From Bradyrhizobium quebecense (GTDB taxonomy: Bacteria; Pseudomonadota; Alphaproteobacteria; Rhizobiales; Xanthobacteraceae), in the NCBI RefSeq assembly GCF_013373795.3, contig NZ_CP088022.1:248001-312000 (forward strand): a stretch of 64,000 bases of DNA, read 5' to 3'. Under the pieces are notes generated by a model. That model ran no database searches, was not told the DNA's origin, and worked only from the letters and a program-made list of their open reading frames with translations. Shown piece by piece: positions 1-8,793 of the stretch. The position numbers and the translations under genes were made by a program. Numbering within the stretch: position 1 is the first letter of the stretch; every line of letters begins with the position of its first letter.

Positions 1-621
1 ATCCGTGGGTTGCGTCGCGAGGTTGGCGGCGAGGGCGTGAGCCTCGGTCAACAGATCCGCATCCTCAACCATCTTCCAGATCATGCCCCATGACTGTGCC
101 TGTTCTGCGGAGACAGGCTCGGCCAGCAGGGTCAAGGCGCGCCCCCGGGCAGGTCCGACCAGCCGCGGCAGGAACCAGGTGCCACCGGAATCCGGGACCA
201 GGCCGAGCTTGGCGAAGGCCTGAATGAACTTGGCCGACCGTGCGGCGATCACGATGTCGCAGGCAAAGGCGACGTTGGCGCCGGCGCCGGCCGCGACGCC
301 GTTGACCGCGCACACGACTGGCATCGGGATGCTGCGCAGCTTGCGCACCAGCGGGTTGTAGAATTTTTCAATTCGCACGGAGAGATCCGGCGTCTCGCCC
401 GGCGTGAAGACGCCGTCCGAAAGATCCTGGCCGGCGCAGAATCCGCGTCCGGCTCCGGTCAGGATCAGCGCGCGGCAGGATCTGTCCTGCTCGGCGTCCG
501 TCAACGCGGTGAGCAAGGCGGTGTGCAGTTCGGCGCTGAATGAATTCAGGCGATCGGGCCTGTTGAGCGTCAGGACGCGATATCCGTCGCGGATATCGGT
601 CAACACCAAATCGCTGACCAT
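1..621 (-). CDS. paaG: Enoyl-CoA hydratase/isomerase, PaaG-like (3' end cut by window edge)
   Basis: Crotonase-fold enzyme. PaaG isomerises ring-1,2-epoxyphenylacetyl-CoA to the oxepin in the phenylacetate pathway. The visible 207 codons start at an ATG preceded by GGGAGG. Residues 55-68 carry the oxyanion-hole segment LTGAGRGFCAGQDL, residues 110-122 the AAGAGANVAFACD glycine turn, and residues 140-150 the stretch GLVPDSGGTWF, whose Asp (about 144) is typical of PaaG and of 2-cyclohexenylcarbonyl-type isomerases. The C-terminal quarter lies outside the window. A candidate promoter with a palindrome in its spacer lies just upstream. A generic enoyl-CoA hydratase is the alternative; the rest of a paa cluster would have to be to the left. 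Confidence 0.85.
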   Translation of the reverse strand, partial: MVSDLVLTDIRDGYRVLTLNRPDRLNSFSAELHTALLTALTDAEQDRSCRALILTGAGRGFCAGQDLSDGVFTPGETPDLSVRIEKFYNPLVRKLRSIPMPVVCAVNGVAAGAGANVAFACDIVIAARSAKFIQAFAKLGLVPDSGGTWFLPRLVGPARGRALTLLAEPVSAEQAQSWGMIWKMVEDADLLTEAHALAANLATQPTD

Positions 622-673
622 GATTACCTCCCGTTGCGGCTTCTGATGACCGAAGGTCGCGTGACCTGCGTCT

Positions 674-702
674 GGATTACTATTGACCGTCCGGTCAGTC
701 AA
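674..702 (-). promoter_or_regulatory. Candidate paaG promoter with TetR-type operator in the spacer
   Basis: Read on the minus strand there is TTGACT (697-702), a 17-nt spacer and TAATCC (674-679), placed 53 nt before the paaG start. The spacer holds the inverted repeat TGACCG-TC-CGGTCA (684-697). Such a repeat is the kind of site bound by TetR-family repressors of phenylacetate genes. The regulator itself is not adjacent. Promoter strength and binding protein are inference. Confidence 0.55.
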
Positions 703-991
703 TTATAATTGTCCACACTCCGACATGGACGGCGTCTTCCGGTTTATCGATCGAGGACGATTCTATCCCCGGTCGCGATCTCGCGCACGACGTCAGATGA
801 GCGTCGCGCGCGCTGCGCTGCGCATTTGCGAAGCTTATGCGCGATGCTTGACACTTGTCAGATCGAGCCATCGGCGGAACCCGCGAAAGGTTCACGTTTG
901 CAGCCGCGCTGCATGGCGCCCATGCTGCGCTGTGCGCAGCCACAAAACAGCCGTATATGAGCGGCGACTTCCGCCACCATGGGGCGAGCCG

Positions 992-1972
992 ATGACAATG
1001 CAGTCGGGCGATATCACAGGGTTTCGATTCTCGACCGCGCATTTCGGCGAGCGGGACCGCTTGCCGATTTTTCGCGAGCAGATCGGGCGGATGATCGTCA
1101 AGCTCGATCCGGAGCCGCTCGACGACGGCGCGTTTCATGCCGAAGCGAATGTGCGCGAATTGTTCGGGCTCGGCATCGGATCGTGGGCGTGCAGCAATCT
1201 CAAGATCGCTAGACCGCGCGAACTGCTCGACGGCACCGACGACCTGGTGCTGACGATCATCACGAGCGGCAACACCCGTGCCTCGCAGCGCGGCCGCGAT
1301 ATCGAGCTCGGCCCGGGCCAGGCCGTGCTGCAGTCGAGCGCGGAAGCCGGCACCATGGTGGCGCCCGTGTCGCCGAGCCGCTTCGTCGGCCTCCGGCTGC
1401 CGCGCAAGGCGCTGGCCTCGCTGGTCAACGATCCCGAAGACATGCTGATCCGCCCCCTGCCCGCGAACACGGAGGCGATGCGCCTCTTGGCGCTTTACAT
1501 CAGGGAACTCGACGATAGCTACCAGCTTTCGACTCCCGAGTTGCGCGGCGCCGTCGTCAAGCACCTGCTCGATCTCGGTGCGCTGATCATCGGCGCCAAC
1601 CGGGATGCGGCGGTTGCCGCGGAGGACGGCGGATTGGCGGCTGCCCGGCTTGCCGCGGTCAAGGCCGATATCAGCGACAATCTCAGCTATGGCGACCTCA
1701 CGCTGCCCGCGGTGGCTGCGCGGCTGAAGCTCACGCCGCGCCATATCCAGAGGCTGTTCGAGAGCGCGGGTTCGACATTCTCGGAATTCGTGCTCGGCCA
1801 GCGCCTGGCGCGCGCGCATCATCTGCTGACCGATCCGCGCCACAGCCGCACCACCATTGGCACGATTGCCTTCGAAGTCGGGTTCGGCGATCTGTCCTAC
1901 TTCAACCGCACCTTCCGCCGGCACTACGGCGTGACGCCGTCGGATATTCGCGCGGCGCCGCGGCGTTCCTGA
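992..1972 (+). CDS. AraC-family transcriptional regulator
   Basis: 326-residue DNA-binding regulator. The N-terminal two thirds resemble the AraC_binding_2 sensor domain. The C-terminal ~100 residues contain two helix-turn-helix motifs: the first around LTLPAVAARLKLTPRHIQRLF, the second around IAFEVGFGDLSYFNRTFRRHYG with the conserved ending VTPSDIR. The frame stays open upstream to 683, but ATG 992 (a second ATG at 998) follows GGGGCGAG at good spacing and gives the usual family length. It is followed at 421 nt by a co-directional substrate-binding protein, a possible target. The ligand cannot be inferred. Confidence 0.88.
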   Translation: MTMQSGDITGFRFSTAHFGERDRLPIFREQIGRMIVKLDPEPLDDGAFHAEANVRELFGLGIGSWACSNLKIARPRELLDGTDDLVLTIITSGNTRASQRGRDIELGPGQAVLQSSAEAGTMVAPVSPSRFVGLRLPRKALASLVNDPEDMLIRPLPANTEAMRLLALYIRELDDSYQLSTPELRGAVVKHLLDLGALIIGANRDAAVAAEDGGLAAARLAAVKADISDNLSYGDLTLPAVAARLKLTPRHIQRLFESAGSTFSEFVLGQRLARAHHLLTDPRHSRTTIGTIAFEVGFGDLSYFNRTFRRHYGVTPSDIRAAPRRS

Positions 1973-2393
1973 CCGACCGTCTGAATTCCCCTGATGCGGC
2001 CCGACCGTTCCTTACGGCTCTCCGCAACCGATCACGGCCCGTGCGAGGCGGTGATCATTAGCGGCCGGTGGAGGCGCGCACAAGCGCCACACGTTGAGGC
2101 GGCAGCACCGGTCGGAGCCGGCGTCAAGCCGGCAGAGCCCGAGCCATTGGTGCGGCCGTGATCGGACAAGCCATCAGCCATGTGCTGACGCGCACACAGG
2201 GCGATTCCAGGCGCCAATGCACGGCAACGTGTTTCACATTGTTGCCTAATGTCGCATATGTCCAATCCCCCGTCGCCTCAGTCCGAGCCTGCTGCTCATC
2301 GCGCGCATACAAGGCAGCCCCCGGTGATCGTTGCGGCCGGCGACACCAGTCGATTGCGATGCATTGAGGCGACTTGAGACCATCGAGGAGAAT
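1973..2393. other. Intergenic stretch without a recognised gene
   Basis: About 420 bases between the araC-type gene and the binding-protein gene. Reading frames here are short extensions of neighbours. No RNA gene or strong promoter pair was recognised. It presumably carries the promoter of the downstream binding protein. Confidence 0.6.
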
Positions 2394-3518
2394 ATGATGA
2401 AGTTTGCACTTCGAGGATACTTTCTTGCGCTTGGCACGAGCCTGGCATTGTCCAGCGCGGCCGTGGCCCAGGATATCAGTGTTGCCGTGGTTGGGCCGAT
2501 GACCGGCTCGGAGGCGAGCTTCGGTCAGCAGTTCAAGAACGGTGCTGACCTCGCCATCGCCGACATCAATGCGGCGGGCGGCGTGCTCGGCAAGAAGCTG
2601 AAGCTGGAAGTCGGCGACGACGCCTGCGATCCGAAGCAGGCGGTCTCGGTTGCCGAGAAGATGGCAGGCGCGAAGATTCCGTTCGTGGTCGGGCACTTCT
2701 GCTCGTCGACCTCGATTCCGGCCTCGGACGCCTATGCCGAAGGTAATGTGCTGCAGATCACGCCGGGCTCGACCAACCCGCTCTTCACCGAGCGCGGGCT
2801 GTGGAACACGTTCCGCGTCTGCGGCCGCGATGACCAGCAGGGCATGGTCGCGGCCGCCTATATCATCAAGAACTACAAGACCAAGAACGTCGCGATCATC
2901 CACGACAAGACGACCTACGGCAAAGGCCTTGCCGACGAAACGAAGAGCGCCATCAACGCGGCGGGCGTGAAGGAAAAGCTCTATGAAGCCTACACCAAGG
3001 GCGACAAGGATTTTGCCGCGCTGGTGTCCCGCTTCAAGAAGGAATCGATCGATTTCGTCTATGTCGGTGGCTACTACGCCGAGGCGGCCTTGATCCTGCG
3101 CCAGATGCGCGAGCAGGGCGTCAATGCCGTGCTGATGGGCGGCGACGCCTTGGTCGACAAGCAGTTCGCCGCGATCGCGGGTCCGCTTGCCGAGGGCTCG
3201 CTGTTCACCTTCTCGCCCGATCCGCGCAAGAAGGTGACCGCGGCCGCGACCTTGAAGAAGTTCAAGGACAAGGGCATCGATCCGGACGGCTACACGCTCT
3301 ACAGCTATGCCGCCTTCCAGATCTGGAGCCAGGCCGTCACCCGCGCCCAGACCACGGACGCCAAGAAGATCGCAGCGACCATCAAGAGTGGAAACTGGGA
3401 CACCGTGCTCGGCAACATCAGCTACACGCCGAAGGGTGACATCACCCTGATCGACTACGTCGTGTACCGCCGCGACAAGGACGGCAACTACGCCGAGCTG
3501 CCAGCAGCCGGTCAATGA
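2394..3518 (+). CDS. Branched-chain amino acid-type ABC transporter substrate-binding protein
   Basis: 374-residue periplasmic binding protein of the LivJ/LivK (Peripla_BP_6) family. ATG 2394 (or 2397) follows GAGGAG. Residues 1-26 form a signal peptide ending SSAAVAQ. The mature protein begins DISVAVVGPMTGSEASFGQQ, the typical first strand and ligand loop, and continues with AADLAI..GGVLGKKLKLEVGDDACDPKQAV and the VVGHFCSSTSIPAS loop. Permease and ATPase genes are not adjacent, so it must share components encoded elsewhere or act as an orphan. The ligand may be an amino acid, or an aromatic or amide compound as in many Bradyrhizobium paralogues. A strong hairpin follows seven bases after the stop. 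Confidence 0.9.
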   Translation: MMKFALRGYFLALGTSLALSSAAVAQDISVAVVGPMTGSEASFGQQFKNGADLAIADINAAGGVLGKKLKLEVGDDACDPKQAVSVAEKMAGAKIPFVVGHFCSSTSIPASDAYAEGNVLQITPGSTNPLFTERGLWNTFRVCGRDDQQGMVAAAYIIKNYKTKNVAIIHDKTTYGKGLADETKSAINAAGVKEKLYEAYTKGDKDFAALVSRFKKESIDFVYVGGYYAEAALILRQMREQGVNAVLMGGDALVDKQFAAIAGPLAEGSLFTFSPDPRKKVTAAATLKKFKDKGIDPDGYTLYSYAAFQIWSQAVTRAQTTDAKKIAATIKSGNWDTVLGNISYTPKGDITLIDYVVYRRDKDGNYAELPAAGQ

Positions 3519-3525
3519 GATCGCT

Positions 3526-3566
3526 GGCCGCGACATCGGCGCTCCTCCCTGATCGATGTCGCGGCC
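3526..3566 (+). terminator. Long stem-loop after the binding-protein gene
   Basis: The perfect 13-bp arms GGCCGCGACATCG (3526-3538) and CGATGTCGCGGCC (3554-3566) enclose a 15-nt loop, starting 7 nt after the stop codon. There is no U-tract, so it is either a terminator lacking a clear tract or a 3'-end protecting stem. Confidence 0.55.
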
Positions 3567-3744
3567 TGAGCGCCGGCTCACAGCGCCAACGGACCAACCC
3601 TCTGCCAGCCCCGAGGTGTTGGCGCTGTGACGCCTGGTCCGCGGCGGACAAGGCAGGATGCCGCATGGGTCATCGAACTGATCCCGCAACAACGATCCCT
3701 TTGAATCCAATTTAGGTCGATCACGACAACCCAAGAGGCGACAC

Positions 3745-4787
3745 GTGTCTGACATAAGCCTGAGCAATGGCGGCGGCCGCAGCGGTTCAGCCGATTGGCA
3801 CGCTGCGGGACAATCCCAAGGACCGTCTCAAGGACCGTCCCACTCCTACCCGCTGCTGGTGCGCGATCACGGTCTTGGCGCCGCGCTGAAACTGTTGCTC
3901 GAGACCCTGCCTTATGCGCTGGCGCGATGGGGCGTGTTGCTGGGCTTTGCCGCCGCGTGCGTGGTCTGGGCCATCGTCGCCGTGGGCGGCGCGGTCTGGC
4001 TCGGCACCCATGTCGCCAGCGTGTTCGGCTATTGCTGGCTGCTTGGCATCCTGCTGCTCGGCGGATGGATCTGGGGCGCCATCCTGCGCTACACGCTCAA
4101 TATGATCGCCTGCGGCCATGTCGCCGTGCTGACCGAGCTGATCACGCATGGCCGCATCGGCAACGGCAGCGAAGGGCAGTTCGCCTACGGCCGCCGGATC
4201 GTGATGGACCGGTTCGGCGAGGTCGCGATCCTGTTCGGACTTGGTGCGCTGATCCGCGCCGTGCTCCGCGCGTTTCACAATGCGCTCGATACGCTTGGCG
4301 ATTGGCTGCCGGCGCCCGGCATGAAGGCGATCGTCGGTCTGCTCAACACCATCTGTCGGCCGCGACGCGCTATCTGGACAAGGTGGTGCTGTCCTACGAT
4401 CTGGCGCGCGGCGGCGACGATCCGAGGCGCAACATCCAGGATGGACTGGTCTACTATTGCCAGAACGCCAAGCCGATCCTGGCGACGTCGGTCTGGATGG
4501 TCATCGTCGAGCGCATCCTCAGCATCCTGCTTTGCCTGCTGCTGCTGGTCCCCGCCGGCGTGGTGACGGTCTGGTTGCCGGAGGCTGTCGGGGAATATGG
4601 CGCCATGGTCACCGTCTTCATCGCGGCCCTGTTGGCGGTGACGGTGCGCGCGGCATTCATCCAGCCGCTATTTTTGATCTGCATGATGATCCGCTTTCAC
4701 GCGCTGATCGAGAACCAGCCGATCAATTCGACCTGGGTCGGTTATCTCGACGGCCTCACACACAAGTTCCGGCAGATCGGACGCTGA
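3745..4787 (+). pseudogene. Multi-pass membrane protein, interrupted by a one-base frameshift
   Basis: A roughly 347-residue membrane protein of unknown function. It starts at GTG 3745 after AAGAGGCG. The N-terminal part has hydrophobic segments around residues 57-80 and 90-115 and reads in frame until codon ATC 4351-4353. The coherent sequence then continues in the next frame (SAATRYLDKVVLSYDLARGGDD...), with two more membrane segments, to the stop at 4787. Restoring a single base at 4354 gives ..NTIVSAATRYLD, so one base is missing. As read, the product would stop at 4566 after a nonsense tail. It may be a real null allele or a sequencing error. No function is recognised. Confidence 0.75.
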
Positions 4788-4871
4788 GACCGGCGGACGG
4801 CAGGTCATGCCGAACTGCAAGCCGGCGGACCGATGCCGGATGCTCATGGTATTTCGCAACGGAGATGTTCG

Positions 4872-5756
4872 GTGACCGATATTACGCTCGACAATGACGG
4901 CGTCAGGCTTGCGGCTTCGGTCGATGGCCCGCCGGACGGTGAACCGATCCTGTTTCTGCACGGCCTGTCGCTCAGCCGAGACACATGGCAGGAAACCGGC
5001 GGCCGGCTGAAGGATCAATACCGGGTCTGGACACTGGATTTCCGGGGACACGGGCACTCGGATCGGGCCCCGAGCTACGCGCTCGCCGACTATGTTTCGG
5101 ACGCGGCGACCGCATTGGCCGCAATCGGACGTCCGGCGGTGATTGTCGGGCACTCACTCGGCGGCTGCGTTGCCGGTGTGCTGGCACAGCGCGGTGATGC
5201 CAATGTGCGCGCCGCCTTCCTCGAGGATCCGCCATGGTATCTTGGGCAGCCGGGCGAGTGGGAGAAATCGGCATTCCCAAAACTGTTTTCGATCGTCAGC
5301 GCGCGTCAGGCGGCGTGGCAGCAGGCGCGCGCGCCACTCGGCACCTACCTGGCGTTCCTCGCAGACTCTCCGACACCCATGGGCGGGATCGGTAGCGATC
5401 ATTACGGCTCCCGACATCTGTTGAGCCATGCGTCAGCGCTGCAGCGGCAAGACGGGCGGTGCTGGGCAGACGGAAACGTTGCGACCTCCGTTCTTGCGGC
5501 GATTCCGACCGGGCGGGAATTCCTCTGTCCCGTCAGGATCATTCAGGCCGATCCTGGATGTGGGGCGGCCTTGCTGGAGCACCACGATGCGCGCTTCGCG
5601 CACGACAATCCGCATGCCGACATCGTTCGCTATGAGGGATGCGGGCATTCACCCCACCGCGCCATCGCGTTCGAGCAGCGCTTCGCGTCGGATCTGCAAG
5701 CTTTCTTGTCGAGCCTGCATCCGGCGAGCACGGGCGAACGGCAATCCGGCACCTGA
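4872..5756 (+). CDS. Alpha/beta-fold hydrolase
   Basis: 294-residue soluble hydrolase. GTG 4872 is preferred because GGAGAT sits 5 nt upstream; an ATG at 4833 in the same frame has no such site. Oxyanion-hole HG is at residues 30-31, nucleophile Ser95 lies in GHSLGG, and the probable catalytic His259 lies in GCGHSPHRA near the C terminus. Family members cleave esters, epoxides, C-C bonds or haloalkanes, and nothing here fixes the substrate. It is followed 27 nt later by a methyltransferase and probably co-transcribed with it. Confidence 0.85.
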   Translation: MTDITLDNDGVRLAASVDGPPDGEPILFLHGLSLSRDTWQETGGRLKDQYRVWTLDFRGHGHSDRAPSYALADYVSDAATALAAIGRPAVIVGHSLGGCVAGVLAQRGDANVRAAFLEDPPWYLGQPGEWEKSAFPKLFSIVSARQAAWQQARAPLGTYLAFLADSPTPMGGIGSDHYGSRHLLSHASALQRQDGRCWADGNVATSVLAAIPTGREFLCPVRIIQADPGCGAALLEHHDARFAHDNPHADIVRYEGCGHSPHRAIAFEQRFASDLQAFLSSLHPASTGERQSGT

Positions 5757-5783
5757 TATTCACGAACCGAAGCGGGTAGATCC

Positions 5784-6623
5784 ATGCAAGAGACGTCCGG
5801 CTACGATCCGAACTATGTGATGGGGCGTTCGACCGCGGAGACCGACAGGCTCAAGCGCCAGTCGCAGCTCTACGATGCGTCCACATGGCAACTCCTGAAG
5901 GAGGCCGGGCTCTCGCGGGGCATGAAGGTGCTCGACGTCGGAAGCGGAGCCGGCAACGTGTCCTTCATTGCCGCTGGCCTGGTTGGCGAAAGCGGGGCGG
6001 TCGTCGGGGTCGACAGCAACCCCGCCATCGTCGAGGAAGCCGCGGGCACGGCGCGCTCGCTCGGCCTGAGCCAGGTCTCGTTCCGGGTCGGCGATATCAG
6101 CACGATCGAGCTCGACCGGGATTTCGATGCGGTCGTCGGCCGGCTCGTGCTGATTTATGTGAAGGATCCCGCGGCGCTGATTCGACACTTGCTCGGGCAC
6201 GTCAAGCCCGATGGCCTCGTGGCGTTCCAGGATCTCGACTGGGGCGAGGGGCCGATCGCCAATCCGCCATCGCCGCTGCTGTCGCAGGCGTGGGGCATTG
6301 TGAAGGAGATGTTCCACCGGGCGGGTCTGAACAACCGCATGGGATTGTCGTTGCACGGCGCCTTCGTGGCGGCCGGGCTTCCCGCGCCGCGCATGAGCCT
6401 GTTTGCCCCGGCCGGAGGCGGGACGGATTTCGACGGTTACGACTACATGGCGAGCGGCCTGCGCAGCAATCTGCCGCATATCGTCAAGCTCGGCGTTGCC
6501 ACGGAAGCGGATCTGGCGCTGGACAGTTTTGCCGAGCGCCTGCGCAGCGAGGTGGTCGCCACGCAGGGCGTTTTTGCGCTGCCGACCTTCGTCGGCGCAT
6601 GGTCGCGCAGGCAGCCGGGCTGA
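5784..6623 (+). CDS. Class I SAM-dependent methyltransferase
   Basis: 279-residue Rossmann-fold methyltransferase. Motif I is VLDVGSGAGNVSF (residues 49-61), the acidic end of strand 2 is VVGVDSNPAIVEEA, and the region after strand 4 is DFDAVVGRLVLIYVKDP, followed by the LIRHLLGHVKPDGLVAFQDLDWGEG motif common in UbiE/COQ5-like small-molecule methyltransferases. It lies 27 nt after the hydrolase gene and 9 nt before the stop of the convergent TetR gene. The methyl acceptor is not recognisable. Confidence 0.87.
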   Translation: MQETSGYDPNYVMGRSTAETDRLKRQSQLYDASTWQLLKEAGLSRGMKVLDVGSGAGNVSFIAAGLVGESGAVVGVDSNPAIVEEAAGTARSLGLSQVSFRVGDISTIELDRDFDAVVGRLVLIYVKDPAALIRHLLGHVKPDGLVAFQDLDWGEGPIANPPSPLLSQAWGIVKEMFHRAGLNNRMGLSLHGAFVAAGLPAPRMSLFAPAGGGTDFDGYDYMASGLRSNLPHIVKLGVATEADLALDSFAERLRSEVVATQGVFALPTFVGAWSRRQPG

Positions 6624-6632
6624 ACCGTGACC

Positions 6633-7211
6633 TCAGGCATGGCCAACGACCGCGTCGATGAACGTCGCGGCCAAATCCCTCAACTGCTTGCGACTGTATC
6701 CGGCACGCTCCATCACCGCCAGCCCGCGCGTGTACGTCACGATGACGCGCGCCAGCCGGTTCGCATCGGCCGCGCTGCGCTTGCCCAGCGCCTTGCCGAG
6801 GGCCTTGCCGATCAGCTGCTCGAGCCGCGTGAGCACATCCCGCACGCGCTGCCGCACATCCGCGCTTGAAATGGCCGCGTCGAGCGCCGTGCGCGTGGTC
6901 AGGCAGCCGCGCGTCGGCGAGCCGTCGGTCATGTTGACGATGATCATGTCGAAGAAGTGCCCCAGCCCCGCCGCGGCGTCGTCGTGGGACAGCGCGTTGC
7001 CGGCCGCATCCAGGAATTGCCCGGCATACCGATCGAAAGCGCGCAGGAAGATCGCTTCCTTGTCGCCATAGGCGTTGTAGAGGCTGCCGCGCTGTACGCC
7101 GGTCGCCTCCGCGAGGTCCTGCATGGTCGCGTCGTGCAGGCCCCTGCGCCAGAACACGTCGAGTGCGGTCGCGATCACCGCGTCCTCGTCAAACTGACGC
7201 ACACCTACCAT
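6633..7211 (-). CDS. TetR/AcrR-family transcriptional regulator
   Basis: 192-residue repressor. The N-terminal helix-turn-helix spans about residues 9-55 (FDEDAVIATALDVFWRRGLHDATMQDLAEATGV..GSLYNAYGDKEAIF), followed by a helical ligand domain with the TetR_C-type stretch SPTRGCLTTRTALD. It is transcribed away from the YdhR-like gene at 7293. The shared intergenic region holds a 16-bp inverted repeat that overlaps its own likely -10 box, which implies autorepression. The ligand is unknown. Confidence 0.9.
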   Translation of the reverse strand: MVGVRQFDEDAVIATALDVFWRRGLHDATMQDLAEATGVQRGSLYNAYGDKEAIFLRAFDRYAGQFLDAAGNALSHDDAAAGLGHFFDMIIVNMTDGSPTRGCLTTRTALDAAISSADVRQRVRDVLTRLEQLIGKALGKALGKRSAADANRLARVIVTYTRGLAVMERAGYSRKQLRDLAATFIDAVVGHA

Positions 7212-7235
7212 GCGATTCGCTCCACCGGATCATTA

Positions 7236-7251
7236 TTGACATAATTGTCAA
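7236..7251. promoter_or_regulatory. Palindromic operator between tetR and ydhR-like genes
   Basis: TTGACA-TAAT-TGTCAA gives 6-bp arms around a 4-nt centre, 25 nt before the TetR start and 42 nt before the YdhR-like start. On the minus strand a -35 TTGACA (7264-7269), 17 nt and AATTAT (7241-7246) place the -10 box of the regulator gene inside the palindrome. This is the arrangement expected for a self-regulating TetR repressor. Confidence 0.6.
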
Positions 7252-7292
7252 GTTTGATGATCATGTCAAGAATGGTCCCTCGGGAGGTTCTG

Positions 7293-7610
7293 ATGATCAC
7301 CGCCGTCACGACGTTCAAATTGCCAAAGCCGGTCACGCGCGAGGAAGCGCGCAGCATCTTCCTGAGCACCGCATCGCTCTATCGCGACGTACCGGGGCTG
7401 TTTCGCAAGACCTACGTGCTGTCCGAGGACGGCATGACGGCCGGAGGCATCTATTTCTGGAACTCGAGGGGTGAGGCGGAAGCGCTGTACACCGCTGCGT
7501 GGCGCGCCCGCGCCCGGGACAAATACGGCGCCGATCCGACGGTTACATACTTCGAAAGTCCCGTGGTGGTCGACAATGTGGCCAAGGAGATCAACTCCGG
7601 CGACGAATAG
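7293..7610 (+). CDS. YdhR-like putative monooxygenase (dimeric alpha/beta barrel)
   Basis: 105-residue protein. The chosen ATG follows GGGAGG (7282-7287); an upstream in-frame TTG at 7245 lies in the operator and is unlikely. The pattern LPKPVTREEARSIFLSTASLYRDVPGLFRKTYVLSEDG..GGIYFWNSRGEAEAL.. matches small ferredoxin-like-fold proteins of the YdhR/ABM group, where PGL.RK and G.Y.W are the conserved parts. It is divergent from, and probably controlled by, the TetR gene. Family members are called monooxygenases by fold, and activity is seldom shown. Confidence 0.75.
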   Translation: MITAVTTFKLPKPVTREEARSIFLSTASLYRDVPGLFRKTYVLSEDGMTAGGIYFWNSRGEAEALYTAAWRARARDKYGADPTVTYFESPVVVDNVAKEINSGDE

Positions 7611-7743
7611 GATCGCGTTCTCACGTCGGATCCACGGTGGCACGGAACTTTCGACTGTCGCTTGACGGCGTGTCCGCTTGTGCTCGGATCGCCTGCGAGG
7701 CTACTCTCCCTGCAAGCAAGAAAACTGCAAGGGAGCCGTCACG

Positions 7744-8793
7744 GTGAACCAATCTCCATCCTCACATCCGGCGCCTGCGTCGGCACTGCCGCGCCGCAGG
7801 CTCGGCCGCACCGGGCTCGACGTTTCCATCCTCGGCTTCGGCACCGCGCCGCTCGGCGACCTCTTCACGAGGCTCGACGACGCCACAGCGATCGCAGCCG
7901 CGGAACGGGCGTTTGCGCTGGGCGTGAACCTGCTCGATTCCTCACCGCTCTACGGGCATGGTCTCGCCGAGCATCGCTGCGGCACCGCGTTGCGCCGCGT
8001 GGCGCGTGACGATATCGTCGTCTGCACCAAGGTCGGGCGCTGGATGGACGCGTTCCATGGCCGCGGCGACGGCTCGAACTTCGTCGGCGGCCAGCCGCAT
8101 CGCGCGGTGGTCGATTATTCCTATGACGGCACCATGCGCTCCGTCGAGCAGTCATTGCTGCGGCTCGGCACCGATCATATCGACTTGCTGTTGATCCACG
8201 ACGTCGACGTCTGGACCCATGGCGCCGATGCGATCGAAGCCAGATTCCGCGAGGCGATGGAGGGCGCCTATGTCGCGCTCGACAAGTTGCGCGCCGAGCG
8301 CGTGGTGAGGGGCATCGGGATCGGCGTTAACGAGGCCGAGATGTGCGTGCGCTTTGCCAGGGCCGGCAGGTTCGACACCATGCTGCTTGCCGGCCGCTAT
8401 TCGCTGCTCGAGCAGCCCGCGCTTGCCGAATTCCTGCCGCTGGCGCAGGCGCAGGGCATCGGCGTGATGCTCGGCGGCGTGTTCAACTCCGGCATCCTGG
8501 CGACCGGCGCGGTTGCCGGCGCCAAGTACAATTACAAGGACGCGCCGCCCGACGTGATGCGGAAGGTGGCGGCAATCGAACGCGTCTGCCGTATCAACGG
8601 CGTGGCGCTCGCGACCGCCGCGCTGCATTTCGCGCTGGGCCATCCGGCGGTCGCGAGCGTCGTGCTCGGCGCACAAACTCCGCAGGAGGTCGAGCGCAAC
8701 GCCGCCGCCTTGTCGTCGTCCGTCCCCGCCGCGCTTTGGCGTGACCTGAAAGCCGAGCGGCTGCTCGATCAGCACGCGCCGGTGCCGGCATGA
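7744..8793 (+). CDS. Aldo/keto reductase, sugar (D-threo-aldose/L-fucose) dehydrogenase type
   Basis: 349-residue NAD(P)-dependent TIM-barrel enzyme starting at GTG 7744 after AGGGAG. The AKR catalytic tetrad is visible as Asp65 and Tyr70 (NLLDSSPLYGHG), Lys96 (CTKVGRW) and His152 (LLLIHDVD). The opening LPRRRLGRTGLDVSILGFGTAPLG and the insert after KVGRW are typical of the L-fucose/D-threo-aldose 1-dehydrogenase and pyridoxal 4-dehydrogenase branch. The next gene overlaps it by 4 nt and encodes a lactonase-type amidohydrolase. Oxidation of an aldose or cyclic aldehyde to a lactone followed by hydrolysis is therefore a reasonable inference. Confidence 0.85.
   Translation: MNQSPSSHPAPASALPRRRLGRTGLDVSILGFGTAPLGDLFTRLDDATAIAAAERAFALGVNLLDSSPLYGHGLAEHRCGTALRRVARDDIVVCTKVGRWMDAFHGRGDGSNFVGGQPHRAVVDYSYDGTMRSVEQSLLRLGTDHIDLLLIHDVDVWTHGADAIEARFREAMEGAYVALDKLRAERVVRGIGIGVNEAEMCVRFARAGRFDTMLLAGRYSLLEQPALAEFLPLAQAQGIGVMLGGVFNSGILATGAVAGAKYNYKDAPPDVMRKVAAIERVCRINGVALATAALHFALGHPAVASVVLGAQTPQEVERNAAALSSSVPAALWRDLKAERLLDQHAPVPA

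Noticed and set aside
683..991. Extended N terminus of the AraC regulator
   Set aside because: The upstream 103 codons are Arg-rich and non-conserved looking; the ATG at 992 has a good ribosome site and gives the usual family length.
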